A DNA stretch of 10,060 nucleotides from Dunaliella salina (GCA_002284615.2 MU071341.1:1-10060), one strand, 5' to 3'. Numbered from the stretch's first letter, positions 1-8,557 are shown. Notes: a model not told the origin generated them from the letters alone. Translations and numbers: made by a program.

Positions 1-80
<80 letters not shown>
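1..80. repeat. (AC)40 microsatellite at left edge
   Basis: Forty uninterrupted AC dinucleotides begin at base 1, so the true array is probably longer. It decays on its right (81-127) into alternating purine-pyrimidine sequence with several TGCATGC palindromes. On the gene-sense (minus) strand it is a (GT)n tract inside the last visible intron of the GT49 gene. It mirrors the (TG)43 at the other end. Confidence 0.98.
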
Positions 81-83
<3 letters not shown>

Positions 84-352
84 CTTGCATGCACACACGT
101 TCATGCATGCACTGTCAAGCATGCACTTCCGCACACCAGGGCTTGACCAACTTTCTGCGTTGCTAACAACAATCTCCCTATCCCCAGTGCCAATCAGCAT
201 ACTCAACTTTGAAAGAGAGGTATCCAAGCCAGTAGATCATACATACTTGGCGGTATCATTTCAGCAGTGCAATGCTTCTTTGAAAAGTTGATTTGTAAAG
301 CCTTCTTCCTCTTGCATGCAGAAGGGCAAAAGACCAATTTTTTGGTAATTAC
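81..352 (-). other. Last visible (partial) intron of the GT49 gene; no exon recognised
   Basis: After the exon ending at 353 the minus strand reads GTAATT, a plausible donor. The family next requires a segment resembling a VLPDAF..H motif, and none of the three minus frames between 352 and 81 gives one. The direct read-through runs about 18 codons of basic sequence and does not resemble the family. The missing C-terminal exon probably lies beyond the (AC)n tract, outside the window. Confidence 0.5.
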
Positions 353-461
353 CTTAAAAGAGATATTTCGATGATGCACATCGGCCACGAATGAGACCTT
401 GTTCAGACCAAAACCCCTGTGATTTAAGAAATCATGTCCAAAGTGACCAACTGGAGCAATC
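353..461 (-). CDS. GT49 exon 7 (GFGLNKVS block)
   Basis: The acceptor that keeps the frame is CCCCTAAAG before 461; two other AG positions nearby give a stop or the wrong phase. The intron is 53 nt (514-462). The exon encodes GHDFLNHRGFGLNKVSFV, equivalent to the family's F-x-G-x-G-x-N-K-V segment, and ends AAG followed by GTAATT. Confidence 0.82.
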
Positions 462-3400
462 CTTTAGGGGAACTTGCAAAGGCAAACAACAAGGCAAAAA
501 ATCACATCACTTACTTGAAACCAATGTGAAACCATGGCAGGTGATCCCAGTGTAGAACCATATAAGGCTCATAACCAGGCTCCCAGTCAGCATCAAAAAC
601 TTCATTAGAAAGCCATCGCCGATAATCAGTATTTCTGTGCCCCAGAGGGTAAGTGAATTTCTTAAATTGCTGTAGCACTCCATTGTTGAATTGTTCAACA
701 ATTGCTTGTTTGCTACCTGCAAAGAAAACCATGGCAAAAAAAGAGTGGCAAATGAAGGCATGCGCAATGCTAGCCAGACTTGACTGAAGAAATCAAGATG
801 GCAGAATCGTTGTCCTGAAGGCTTGGAAGCAACATCAATTGAGCAAGTTGCTTTTTACAAACATCAGCTGCAAGCAATATTTGGTAAACACCGCTTTTCA
901 ATTCGAACCCAGTTGAGCAAGCTGCTCTTGATAACCCCCTGCAATGCTCTTATACTTGACGATCTGCTTAATGAACAATTTCTCAAATCACCACAAAGCA
1001 AAAATCGTGGGCACAGGAATCAATCAACATGTATGTCTATAGGTCTGAGAGGGTGTGGGCGTTAAGTGGAATTTTCATCTCAACCGTTGCTCCACACAAC
1101 TGAGATGGCAAAAACATGGTCAAGTACTCAATGCATGCTCGCAATCTAAGGGTGACTGGAGGGCAAGGGATGCGTGGTTGTCCCTGGCTGTGTGCTTATC
1201 TGCCAGCAGCCCTTCTTGCAGCAGCTGTCCCTGCTGCCCCACAAGGACGCCATGCAGGGCTTAGGCAAGTTCTTCAAGCCACAGCTTGCAGCAATATCTA
1301 GAGAAAAAAAGTGCAATGCCAAGCCTAGTGTGTTCCCTGTGTGTGCAATTTACAAGCTATTGCTGCCTGTCAGTCTTTCAACTGAGGATGCTGTTTCAAA
1401 TGTGATACTGAGGCTAAATGCAAACTAAGAACATCCTCTGTGCACCCATGCAAGCCCATGCAAAGAAGAAGCAGCTGCAGCAGAAGAGGATATTGAATGT
1501 GATTTACCCATGGGGGCAATAGCCCTGCGTAGATGATGTGTGGTTGTGTAAAAAAATTATTTCAGGGGTGCACGGTCGGTGCGTGGTTGCAAAAAGTATT
1601 CATTTTCTGGGGTGTGCGGGACGAGTATGTTTTTTTACGGTACAAACTTTTCACTGAGGCACTTTGAAGAACTAGTCATCTATTGACCAACGCAACAGAG
1701 GGGGATATTGCTCAACTGACTTTGTGGAACCCAGCAGCTACTCTCTGGCAACCTGCATAGCAGCCCGCGGCGTCAATGCTGACGTTGACAACCCCAGGCA
1801 TCGGGCAGACAAACAGCGGTATTTGGCCTGTTGGGGCCCTGCTTTTATGCACCTCTTTGTGCCATCTAACAAGCATCAGGGGCCCTCAAGATAACACAAA
1901 AACACATGCAATATTAGTAAGGTTTTACAAACACTTGTCACTGCACTTGGGGCCTGAGCAGGGTTATGCTCAAGGCTGATACTCACATGACATGGGTGAC
2001 TGAGAAGTGCAGGCGTTCGGTGGAGCACACCTTATGCTGATTACTTGTGAAAATATCAATGGAAAACATCTGATTACTCAAAACAAGAGTTGCCATGCCC
2101 AAACCAGTGAGACACCAGTCTTTGAAGCGCAGAGCTCGACCTGAGCCATGGTCAGATCTCACCAACATGCCAAACCATGTCTGCAAACAAGCAGCCCCTG
2201 ATTCTTAAAGAAGCAGCCCCTCAATCCCAAAAGTGGGTTTGAAAGTGTCCAACAGTATATCACCGAATTTTGCTTAGGTTGTGACGCCTGACTAAGGGTC
2301 AGATGAGCGTCAGAGAGTATTATGCAACCCCTTTCCTGAACCATCACTCGACATTTGGTTGCTGCAACATGCAGGCACACCTACCTTTTGGCTCACTATT
2401 ATGCAGAGAGGAATCAGGTCATGGTAATGCCAGTCCTTGCATCAGCTTGCACACCCATCCTGATGCTACCCTCTGCAGGCACCATGCTCCCCACATCCCC
2501 ATAAACTTGAGATGACAGCAACATTAGATTGTCCCTAGCCTGATTGGATGAAGCAAGCAGTCCTTCCTGTATATCTGTTGCCTGACGTTCCCATCCCCTC
2601 CCTGTCGTAAAGTGATGCATTAAACTCACCTTCACAACTGGCTTGTTCCACCTGCAGTCCACCGGTCACCACCTCCAGAGCAGGAAGTATGAAAGCAATT
2701 TGCTTTGCAGACATCTTTTCCATCTTTTGTGCTTCAGAGTGGTTAGAAAGTAAGTTTGAGAATGATTTACTAACAAGCATGTCCACGTCCAATGGGAAAA
2801 TCAAATTGGTTTGTGCCTTCGAAAAGAAGAGCGTTACGTTACGTGAGACAACATTGTACATAACCCTACATTTACACTGCACCAAATCCATCACCCCACT
2901 CACAACCATGCGCGCGAAATTGCGAAGCGCGTTCACAGGGTACAGAACGCTCGCAGACACACTGTCAAAAAGCTCATAGAATAGCAACATTGTTAATTGG
3001 CAAGATCCTGGAGCGAGTACACTGCGAAAATAATAGAAGTGAAGAGATTACGGTGGAACCAGTGCGTTCTTGCACGCAAAATCAGCAGCAATACCAGACC
3101 TTCTGTGAATAGCGGTAAGCTGTTGTTCAATTTGGGTTAAATACTGCTCATTGTGTTCAGAGGGCGTGTTGGAAGCATTCAACCAATCGGGTTGAATAAG
3201 AGGTGCGTACACTGCTGCAACAACAGGCCCCATGTACGACCTGTAATTGCAAGCAGGTACGGGAAAAATGACACAACACGCTCAGGTTTGATCTCTACTT
3301 TTTTTTTAGAAGCATCGTATTTTGCTTACTTGCATTGCCGCTGCAGTACTTCCTTTCGGTCGATCGAAAGCTGCGTTATAATCGTCACAGGAATCCTTGG

Positions 3401-3682
3401 CTTCTCACTCGAAAACCATGTTTTCCTGAGTATGACACTGTATTCGCGACGCAATAAATGCTGCAAGCGTGATGCTCGGATTGAGGAAGTCGTTAAAAGC
3501 GCATGTTGGAACTGCACTTACTTGGAGGTACAAGAGAATTCGCTGCAGCTCTGCAAGGAGCTGCTCCAACTCGTCTTGCGTGGAGGATCTTTTGGATTTA
3601 TGCAGCTCTCCAACTCAAGAAATCGATTTCCGTGCAAGAGAAAGATCTGGCAAACGACGAAAAACAGTCTTGAGAGAAGCAT
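353..3682 (-). CDS. GT49-family glycosyltransferase (LARGE/B4GAT1-like), spliced, C-terminus missing
   Basis: Family 49 glycosyltransferases are Golgi type II membrane enzymes; animal members add glucuronic acid or xylose to glycans. The specific substrate here cannot be read. Joined exons are 3614-3522, 3460-3330, 3240-3052, 3021-2904, 2816-2630, 716-515 and 461-353, all junctions in phase, giving 343 residues counted from 3614. Visible in order: a leucine-rich probable coiled coil (13-34), TQLSIDR (60-66), GPVVAAVYAPL (79-89), YPVNALRN (165-172), the DxD-type motif DVD (187-189), a GHRNTDYRRW segment (265-274), YEPYMV (288-293) and GFGLNKVS (323-330). Spacing from LRN to DVD equals that of animal LARGE as I recall it. 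The last domain segment is off the window to the left. No signal anchor is clear, and an in-frame TGA at 3617-3615 separates the only upstream ATG (3682) from the rest. The gene may be intact with an unseen first exon, or a pseudogene. The family call is confident; the 5' end is not. Confidence 0.85.
515..716 (-). CDS. GT49 exon 6 (YEPYMV block)
   Basis: A strong acceptor, GGTTTTCTTTGCAG, ends at 717. The exon starts with the two bases needed to complete the phase-1 codon from exon 5, 1913 nt away. It encodes KQAIVEQFNNGVLQQF, GHRNTDYRRW and YEPYMVLHWDHLPWF, which match the K-x-E-L..G.L, G-H..T-N-x..W and YEPYVV blocks of the family. The donor GTAAGT starts at 514, leaving two bases. Confidence 0.88.
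717..2629 (-). other. 1.9-kb intron of the GT49 gene
   Basis: It is bounded by GTGAGT (2629) and TTTGCAG (717) with matching phase. It is more than 20 times longer than its sister introns. I see no transposase, reverse transcriptase, long terminal repeat or terminal inverted repeat in it. It holds several short open frames on both strands without recognisable similarity, a CAG/TGC-rich patch (about 1195-1300) and an 11-bp direct repeat AAGCAGCCCCT (2189-2199 and 2211-2221). A stretch that could be an extra exon (1987-2180) is listed separately. Confidence 0.75.
1987..2180 (-). other. Possible cryptic or alternative exon inside the large intron
   Basis: The minus strand has an acceptor-like GCTTGTTTGCAG ending at 2181, 194 nt of open sequence, and a perfect GTGAGT donor at 1986. 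The 64 codons start TWFGMLVRSDHGSGR and are not recognisable. It enters in phase 0 and leaves in phase 2, so it cannot be inserted between exons 5 and 6 without breaking the GT49 frame. It may be a nested gene fragment, a poison exon or chance. Confidence 0.25.
2630..2816 (-). CDS. GT49 exon 5 (DVD motif)
   Basis: The acceptor CTTCTTTTCGAAG precedes 2816. The exon encodes AQTNLIFPLDVDM, with the DxD-type divalent-cation motif used by this fold to hold the sugar nucleotide, then AFILPALEV, matching the family's A-x-I-x-P-A-x-E block. It ends TGTGAAG followed by a textbook GTGAGT donor at 2629, phase 1. Confidence 0.88.
2904..3021 (-). CDS. GT49 exon 4 (YPVNALRN block)
   Basis: A pyrimidine-rich acceptor, TATTATTTTCGCAG, ends at 3022. 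The exon encodes CQLTMLLFYE and then YPVNALRNFARMV, the highly conserved Y-P-x-N-x-L-R-N block. The donor GTGAGT starts at 2903 in phase 0. Reading on without splicing adds 29 residues between LRN and the DVD motif, which the family does not have. Confidence 0.85.
3052..3240 (-). CDS. GT49 exon 3 (GPVVAAVY segment)
   Basis: The acceptor is TGCAATTACAG before 3240. It encodes SYMGPVVAAVYAPL, the family's G-P-x-x-x-A-V-Y block, then a variable hydrophilic stretch. The 3' boundary is ambiguous: the donor is either GTAATC at 3051 (intron 30 nt) or GTGCAAG at 3075 (intron 54 nt, exon ending at 3076). Both keep the same phase. The 89-nt intron 2 (3329-3241) separates it from exon 2. Confidence 0.8.
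3330..3460 (-). CDS. GT49 exon 2, start of the catalytic domain
   Basis: The acceptor ACGCTTGCAG precedes 3460, and the donor GTAAGC starts at 3329. It encodes the conserved strand PVTIITQLSIDR and a cysteine near the end (LQRQC), matching the family's opening T-Q-L-S-x-D-R segment. The exon enters in phase 0 and leaves with two bases, which the next exon completes to lysine. The 61-nt intron 1 (3521-3461) contains a TTTTAACGAC stretch that could be the branch point. Confidence 0.85.
3522..3614 (-). CDS. GT49 exon 1 (5' boundary uncertain), coiled-coil stem
   Basis: The frame is open from just after TGA (3617-3615) and ends at CTCCAA followed by the donor GTAAGT (3521-3516). It encodes about 31 residues with a heptad-like leucine pattern (DELEQLLAELQRILLYLQ), fitting a Golgi stem region. 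A possible acceptor TTTCTTGAG ends at 3614, which would place the exon start at 3613 and require one base from an earlier exon. No good donor upstream was found. Confidence 0.6.
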
Positions 3683-3690
3683 TTTCGAAG
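3615..3690 (-). other. Putative GT49 start region with in-frame TGA
   Basis: An ATG at 3682-3680 opens a 22-codon stretch (MLLSRLFFRRLPDLSLARK..., amphipathic and basic) in the same frame as exon 1. The two are separated only by TGA at 3617-3615. The alternatives are a nonsense mutation, a sequencing error, or an unseen intron that replaces this stretch. Another frame from an ATG near 3792 stays open for about 60 codons and could hold the real first exon, but no convincing donor supports it. Confidence 0.35.
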
Positions 3691-3936
3691 AATGTGTGGG
3701 AAAAGCCTTGGGTTTTGCGGGTGCACTTTGCAGTACAACTGATAGGCCCGAATTGCCAGAGCTGGATAACTCCCCTAAAGAGACTCTGCATATGCTTTTT
3801 CCCGGTCTTTTTCCTCGAATTTTAGGTTGAAATGCTTAATATGTATGTGTTATGAAGTAGATAAAAGGGTGGCCTCAACGATGAAGATGTTGATTCATGG
3901 CAACATCTCCTGGAATTTTTAACAAATGTATGGACT
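3691..3936. other. Intergenic stretch upstream of the GT49 gene
   Basis: No coding region or promoter motif that I can defend is seen here. An open frame on the plus strand running through 3153-3830 lies antisense to confirmed GT49 exons and is treated as a shadow. The region is presumably the GT49 promoter side, now bordered by a LINE remnant. Confidence 0.4.
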
Positions 3937-4311
3937 GAATTGACCAATGTCTTGATCAACATTCTTTACAGCGCTGCACGTCTTAGATTTCATGTTCCAT
4001 CCCAACTTTGAGACTACAACTTGAATCGTGGCTCCCTGCATAGATGTTTTTTATGTCAAGTCATAGGCAGTTCCCATTAAACACATTACGTTTTCTATTG
4101 CACAAACTCATCATTCCGTTGCGTAACAAGTATGCATCTCTGCGTGCCATTAGTGGGCCTACGATGTTTATACCTTGAACAACACTTTTCTCTTTCTAAA
4201 TGCAATTTAATTTTTCATTCATGGTGTTATTACCTTTTATTAACAGGCTGAGCGGTCGGACGTTTCAACTGAAGGCCTTTATTCTCTGCAACCCTGTAAC
4301 CCTGTTTTTGA
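3937..4311 (+). mobile_element. LINE 3'-end remnant, copy A (degraded)
   Basis: This is a decayed 3' end of the same LINE family as the two copies further right. About 3979-4130 reads, across shifted frames, ARLRFH, then CFLCQ, THYVFYCTN and LRNKYASL, which correspond to the zinc-knuckle C-terminus of the full element. The 3' part, TTAACAGGCTGAGCGGTCGG ... CAACTGAAGGCC (4240-4278), aligns base for base with copy B, and the copy ends in AACCCTGTAACCCTG. No intact frame remains. The left boundary is approximate and no target-site duplication was found. Confidence 0.75.
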
Positions 4312-4333
4312 GGGGAAATGTCCACCTCGCCGC

Positions 4334-4383
4334 ATTGATATTGAGGTTTTGGCCCTCCATTGTTATTGAGGTTTTGGCGCTCA
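4334..4383. repeat. Two-copy 25-bp tandem repeat
   Basis: ATTG(A/T)TATTGAGGTTTTGGC followed by (C/G)CTC(C/A) occurs twice, back to back (4334-4358 and 4359-4383), with three differences. It sits between the tail of LINE copy A and the first recognisable reverse-transcriptase codons of copy C. Confidence 0.9.
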
Positions 4384-4429
4384 CTCACATGCCACCCTCA
4401 AGGAACGGTGCAGTAGACCACCAGAACTT

Positions 4430-6329
4430 TGATGCGAACTTCCTTATGGAAGACTGCCAAGCTTACACCACTATACAAAAAAGGCTCCATTGTGCATGCT
4501 TGTAACTATTGTATGCTTGCTGTGACATTTTATCGTCTACATGCTAATGTGCTTCGTACTTTCCTACAAGACTGGTATGAGCAAACTCACTCTATTCCTG
4601 ACTCTCAGTTTGGTTTTTACCCCGGACGCAGCACCTTGCACCCTCTCTTCATACTTAGACATTTGAAGAATGCTGCACAGATGGTAAAACCACATATCTC
4701 TTCTCGATTGTTTGCTGCCTTCATTGATTTCCAGCGAGCTTATGACTCAGTACCCAGAGATCAACTCTGGAAACATCTTCAAAGTTGCCGTTTACCACCT
4801 CATTTTCTTCACGTTCTTATGGATCTATACCACGATGATGAGTATTTCTTAGTAGATGGAGATAAACACGCTCAAATCAAACCTACCTATGGTGTGAAAC
4901 AGGGTTGTCCCCTATCCCCCTTACTCTTCTCCTTGTACCTAAGAGACGTATCTCACACTTTTTCATGGTATTGAAGGAGCATGTACTGGAACGCCAAACT
5001 TTACTGTCTCCCATCTTCTTTATGCGGATGACCTGTGCCTCACTTCTAATTCTCCTTCCAGCCTGCAGCAAATGCTTAATCGACTCCACACTTATTCATA
5101 CAACAAATTCTTATTGGTTAACACCAAAAAAATTGTCATTGTATGCTTTAATTCAAGAGTTAACAATTTACCCACCTTTCTATACGACAGTGAACAGGTT
5201 CCTTATTCCGATCACTTCAAATATCTTGGCATGTTCTGTGATAAAATCTATATCTGGACAAAGCAGCGGAGGAAGCTCTCAAACTTTGCTTGGCAGGCAT
5301 GACAAGGGTACGTACTTTTGCGCATCGACATCGACTTACTTATCGCCTTCATGCGTACCTTTGGCTTTTTAAAACTTATGTCATTCCTGCTGGCATGCAT
5401 GCCTCACAGATTTGGGCCNCATCTTATCTACAACAAGGTCATGAGATGAAAAATTGCATTCAGAAGTGGCTCTTAAGATTTTTACGCACCATGCTGGGTG
5501 TCAGAACGTCAACACCTTCGTGGTGTGTACTAAGAGAGTGTGGAGTGGAACCCATTCAACTTAATTGGCTTAGAGCATGTGGACGCCTTTACAATAACCT
5601 CACTCATTGCAACAGTTCCCTCCTCCATAAGGTTTTCCAGGCGGATATTTCGCTCAGCCAATCCAATTCTGCATGCTGGATCTCACATTTTCTGCTTGGC
5701 ACGAGCGGTCTTAAACATACTTAAACCTTCCATCAACAAATCCACGGTGGTAGACCTCTCAACCTGGGTCAGCTTGTTGTAGATCTCAGGGCTCGTCACC
5801 TTGCGTACTGGCAGCAACCAATGTTTTCAGAAGGGCAACCTCGAGATATAAAGAGCAAAAAGTGCACTTATCATCACTGGTGTGCCCTTCTTACTCGGAA
5901 TGCTGATGTTACCTATTCACCTTACATCCTTCCCAAGTACTTCCATTTGAATCTGCCTAAACACATAGTCCGTAGTGTTGCCCGGTTACGTATCCATCAA
6001 TTAAGGATTGAGCAGGCTAGCTGGAATGACAATGTTTGTCCAAATTGTGACCTTTGTGATGCTTGTGATGATGTCCAGGATGAACAGCATGTCATATTTA
6101 CATGCAATCGTCCTCATGTGTGTAATCTTAGAAGAAAGTATGCTTCTTTATCTTATGAACATGTTCTCTCACAACTCCTGCATCTCAAGCGGCGCCTTTT
6201 TTACCTGCTTCTCACCATGTCCGTGCATGTGATATGTATTGTTTCATAAACCAAAACAACAATAAACTTTACCCTTTCTTGTTTGAACTTTTACTTTTTT
6301 ATGAACAGGCCAGCAGTCAGTCGGTTTGA
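4430..6329 (+). pseudogene. LINE ORF2: reverse transcriptase and C-terminal zinc knuckle, frameshifted
   Basis: In life this would copy element RNA into DNA at a nicked target. Visible motifs: SLWKTAKLTPLYKKGS (about 4447-4494), QFGFYPGRS (about 4606-4632), motif A with AFIDFQRAYD (4717-4746), motif B GVKQGCPLSPLLFSLY (4891-4938), the catalytic YADD (5021-5032), FKYLGM (about 5218-5235), LRECGVEPIQLNWLRACGR, and a C-terminal knuckle CPNCDLCDACDD...EQHVIFTC. Breaks: a one-base slip at the T run near 4965, a shift near 5255-5265, TAA at 5722-5724, and a shift between about 6200 and 6250. The C-terminus then reads NQNNNKLYPFLFELLLFYEQ and stops at 6329, as in copy B. Base 5419 is an N. The element is not autonomous. 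It most resembles LINEs I associate with green algae, but the clade is unassigned. Confidence 0.93.
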
Positions 6330-6362
6330 CTGGGGGCCTCCTCCTTCCCTGAACTTCTTACA

Positions 6363-7220
6363 TTGCATAATATCAGCAGGTACTATTTCACAATACTAAC
6401 TTCAGGAATTCTTGCAAGTCTGTCAACAGCAAGTCTGTCAACATCAATATCAAGTAACTGCCACCTGTAGTGTGCGTGTTGCATTTCCCCCTACATTGAA
6501 ACCAGGCAAAAGAAGAAGCTGCTTCGTAAATAGTGCAAATTAATTAGTCAGCATGTTCCTCCAGAGATGTTGAGATTGCCAGATGCAGTTAACTTGAAAC
6601 TTTGCAGGCAGCTCTTTTGTCCTCGATGAATGCTGGTAGTCTTGTTGGTGTTGCAGCGTCTCCCTCTGTCAAGTGTTTTTTTCCCTTCATGAGACTTTGC
6701 AGTCCCTCTTATGAGACTTGGTAGCTGTTCACCCTTAGACCAAGTTGTTCCAATCCCATTTTGACTTCGTGAACGTTTTATATGGTGCAAAAGTTGTTGG
6801 TAAACCAGGTCTCAGAATTTGGGATTGTGCAGTGGCTGGGGAGGTGGGTATCCAGGCGTACATCAGACCCCCCCCTCCAAATAAACTCGTGAAGTTCAAT
6901 TAGAGGGTTCGAACTTATCAAATTTAAATTCAAAAGTCCGTCTGCACTCGTTTTATGAACCCGGGTGCACCCATCCTCAGGTTCAAAATTTTGACTAGTT
7001 CAGCACGATTAAGCGACGTTACCCCCCTGACGGGCCACCAAACTTGCCGTAAAAATTTAGGGCATAAGTTCTTTGTTGTTCAATGAATGATTGCTTAAAT
7101 TTTGGGGCAGCAACTCTGCACAGCTGGAGTGACAGCAGCTGCCCCGGAGGTTTGACCAGCAGGAAAGAGCACCCTGGAGCCAGCAGCAGCTCGGACAGCC
7201 TGTCCTAGACCTTCACTAGG
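6363..7220. other. No recognisable gene
   Basis: The stretch holds short unrelated open frames only. It contains an exact two-copy 15-bp tandem repeat (6414-6443), a repeated ATGAGACTT (about 6689-6718), C-rich runs near 6867 and 7021, and one GGGTTCGAAC (6905-6914) that resembles a pol III B box. A GC-richer patch near 7100-7210 encodes an alanine-rich stretch on the minus strand that I could not assign. Confidence 0.5.
6414..6443. repeat. Exact 15-bp tandem duplication
   Basis: GCAAGTCTGTCAACA occurs twice without a gap (6414-6428 and 6429-6443). It lies about 85 bp downstream of the end of LINE copy C's reading frame. No function is suggested. Confidence 0.95.
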
Positions 7221-7925
7221 ACGTGTGGAAACACATCCTGCGTCCAGATTGCTGCAGCTGCGGGCTGTGTTGTAATTCTCGAACAATCTCCTGGATTCTC
7301 CGAGATATTTTGGAAAGGATCCCAGACGAACACACCAATAGTGCCCCTTTCACCAATACCCACACAATAGAAGAGTCGGGATTGTGCAGTGGCGCCTTTG
7401 TAGAGCAGACACGACTGAGTTATTTGGTGGGCATTAAACGCTGTGGGGAAGCACAACACTTCATGACTGTTCATCTTGGCACAATAGGCCTGCCTGTGCT
7501 GGAATTACCTCTGCCTTACATCTTGAAGGTGGCTTACAGCTCATGCGGTGGAGTATGTAGGATGGGAGAGGTTATAACCGTTGGAGCTTGCCTGTGTGTA
7601 CGATATTCACTTTGCAAATTTCATCTGGTACACGAGGTGCACTTTTTGATTAGCGTTTCATGAACTTGACGCAAAACACTCCGGGTCCAAACATACATTT
7701 ATACAAACTTGAATATGTGAACAACACATTTATTTTAGCTCATCAAGCCGCAGCGGGACGCCGTTGCAGCAAGAGAGTGATTTACCACTGCTTTGATGGA
7801 TCAAGTAATGTAATTATAGCTTCTTGGAACTGCTGTGCTTTTCCTTCTGATATGCTGAAAGATCGAAGGGTGTGCCATCATGCATGGTATCTTTCATGAA
7901 ATCACAATATTGAAACCGAGACTTG
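7221..7925 (+). other. Open frames of unknown status upstream of the helicase
   Basis: Two plus-strand frames, 7223-7663 (146 codons) and 7660-7899 (79 codons), touch through an ATGA overlap. Neither protein resembles a helicase Walker region or any family I know, and composition gives no support. If the PIF1-like gene was once complete, its N-terminal half is not recognisable here, so it is either truncated or replaced by this sequence. Confidence 0.3.
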
Positions 7926-8557
7926 CCCAAGTGCTTCTTATGCTTAAAGTTGTGCATCTTGCTGTAGGTGCTCGTGTGATGCTGCGGCAAAATATAAACA
8001 CTGCAAATAAGTTGGTAAATGGTGCTGTAGGGACCGTACAAGATTTTGAATTCAGAGGCAGCTCTGGTTCTAAGGAAGTATTGGCAGTTATTGTTCAGTT
8101 TGATGACGTTGAACTAGCCGTTTTTGGCATGAGTCTAAAGGTGTGCAAGGGCATGAAGGTGTGGCAATAAGGCGCACCACATCTGCCTTCAAAGAGGGAG
8201 GTGGGAGGCAGTTGCAACACACACAATTTGCTCTGAGTCTAGCATGGGGAGTGACGGTACACAAGGTGCAGGGGATTTCAATGGATATGGCAATTATTGA
8301 TTTGGGGCATTCTTTATTTGAGAAAGGCCAAGCCTGCGTTTCATTGAGTAGAGTTCGGAGCCTTGAGGGTGTGGGTGTACTAGATTTTGCTTCCAGAGAG
8401 AAAGTGCCTCAAGTAAGCAGGAATGTACTGTTATATTATCAACAATTTGGCTTTATGCCAGCTGTTTGCGACAATGAAGAGGACAGAGAGGAAGAACATC
8501 AGTGTGAAAGGAAGGTCTTAAGAGTTGGAGAAAGGAATGAGGTGCATAATAGAGGCA

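Larger units (their letters stand above)
4312..6362 (+). mobile_element. LINE (non-LTR retrotransposon), copy C, 5'-truncated
   Basis: About 2 kb of a LINE, head to tail with copy A. It lacks the 5' UTR, any first ORF and the endonuclease domain, so it is 5'-truncated as is usual for this class. The 3' UTR begins after TGA at 6327-6329 with CTGGGGGCC, matching CTGAAGGCC in copies A and B, but the octamer tail is not recognisable. The left boundary is placed at the end of copy A's tail by inference; recognisable protein starts near 4444. Confidence 0.85.

Noticed and set aside
2689..2979. A 96-codon plus-strand frame
   Set aside because: It is the opposite strand of GT49 exons 4-5 and the intervening intron; the minus strand carries the conserved YPVNALRN and DVD blocks.
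3153..3830. A 225-codon open frame on the plus strand
   Set aside because: It runs antisense through GT49 exons 1-3 and their introns, which show conserved family motifs. Its own protein has no recognisable features.
7095..7286. Minus-strand alanine-rich frame with RVLFPAGQ, faintly like uroporphyrinogen-III synthase
   Set aside because: Only about a dozen residues are suggestive, no other motif follows, and the frame is short. Chance composition is more likely.
7223..7899. Two plus-strand frames overlapping by ATGA, looking like translational coupling
   Set aside because: The setting is eukaryotic and neither protein resembles a known family, so the overlap is taken as coincidence.
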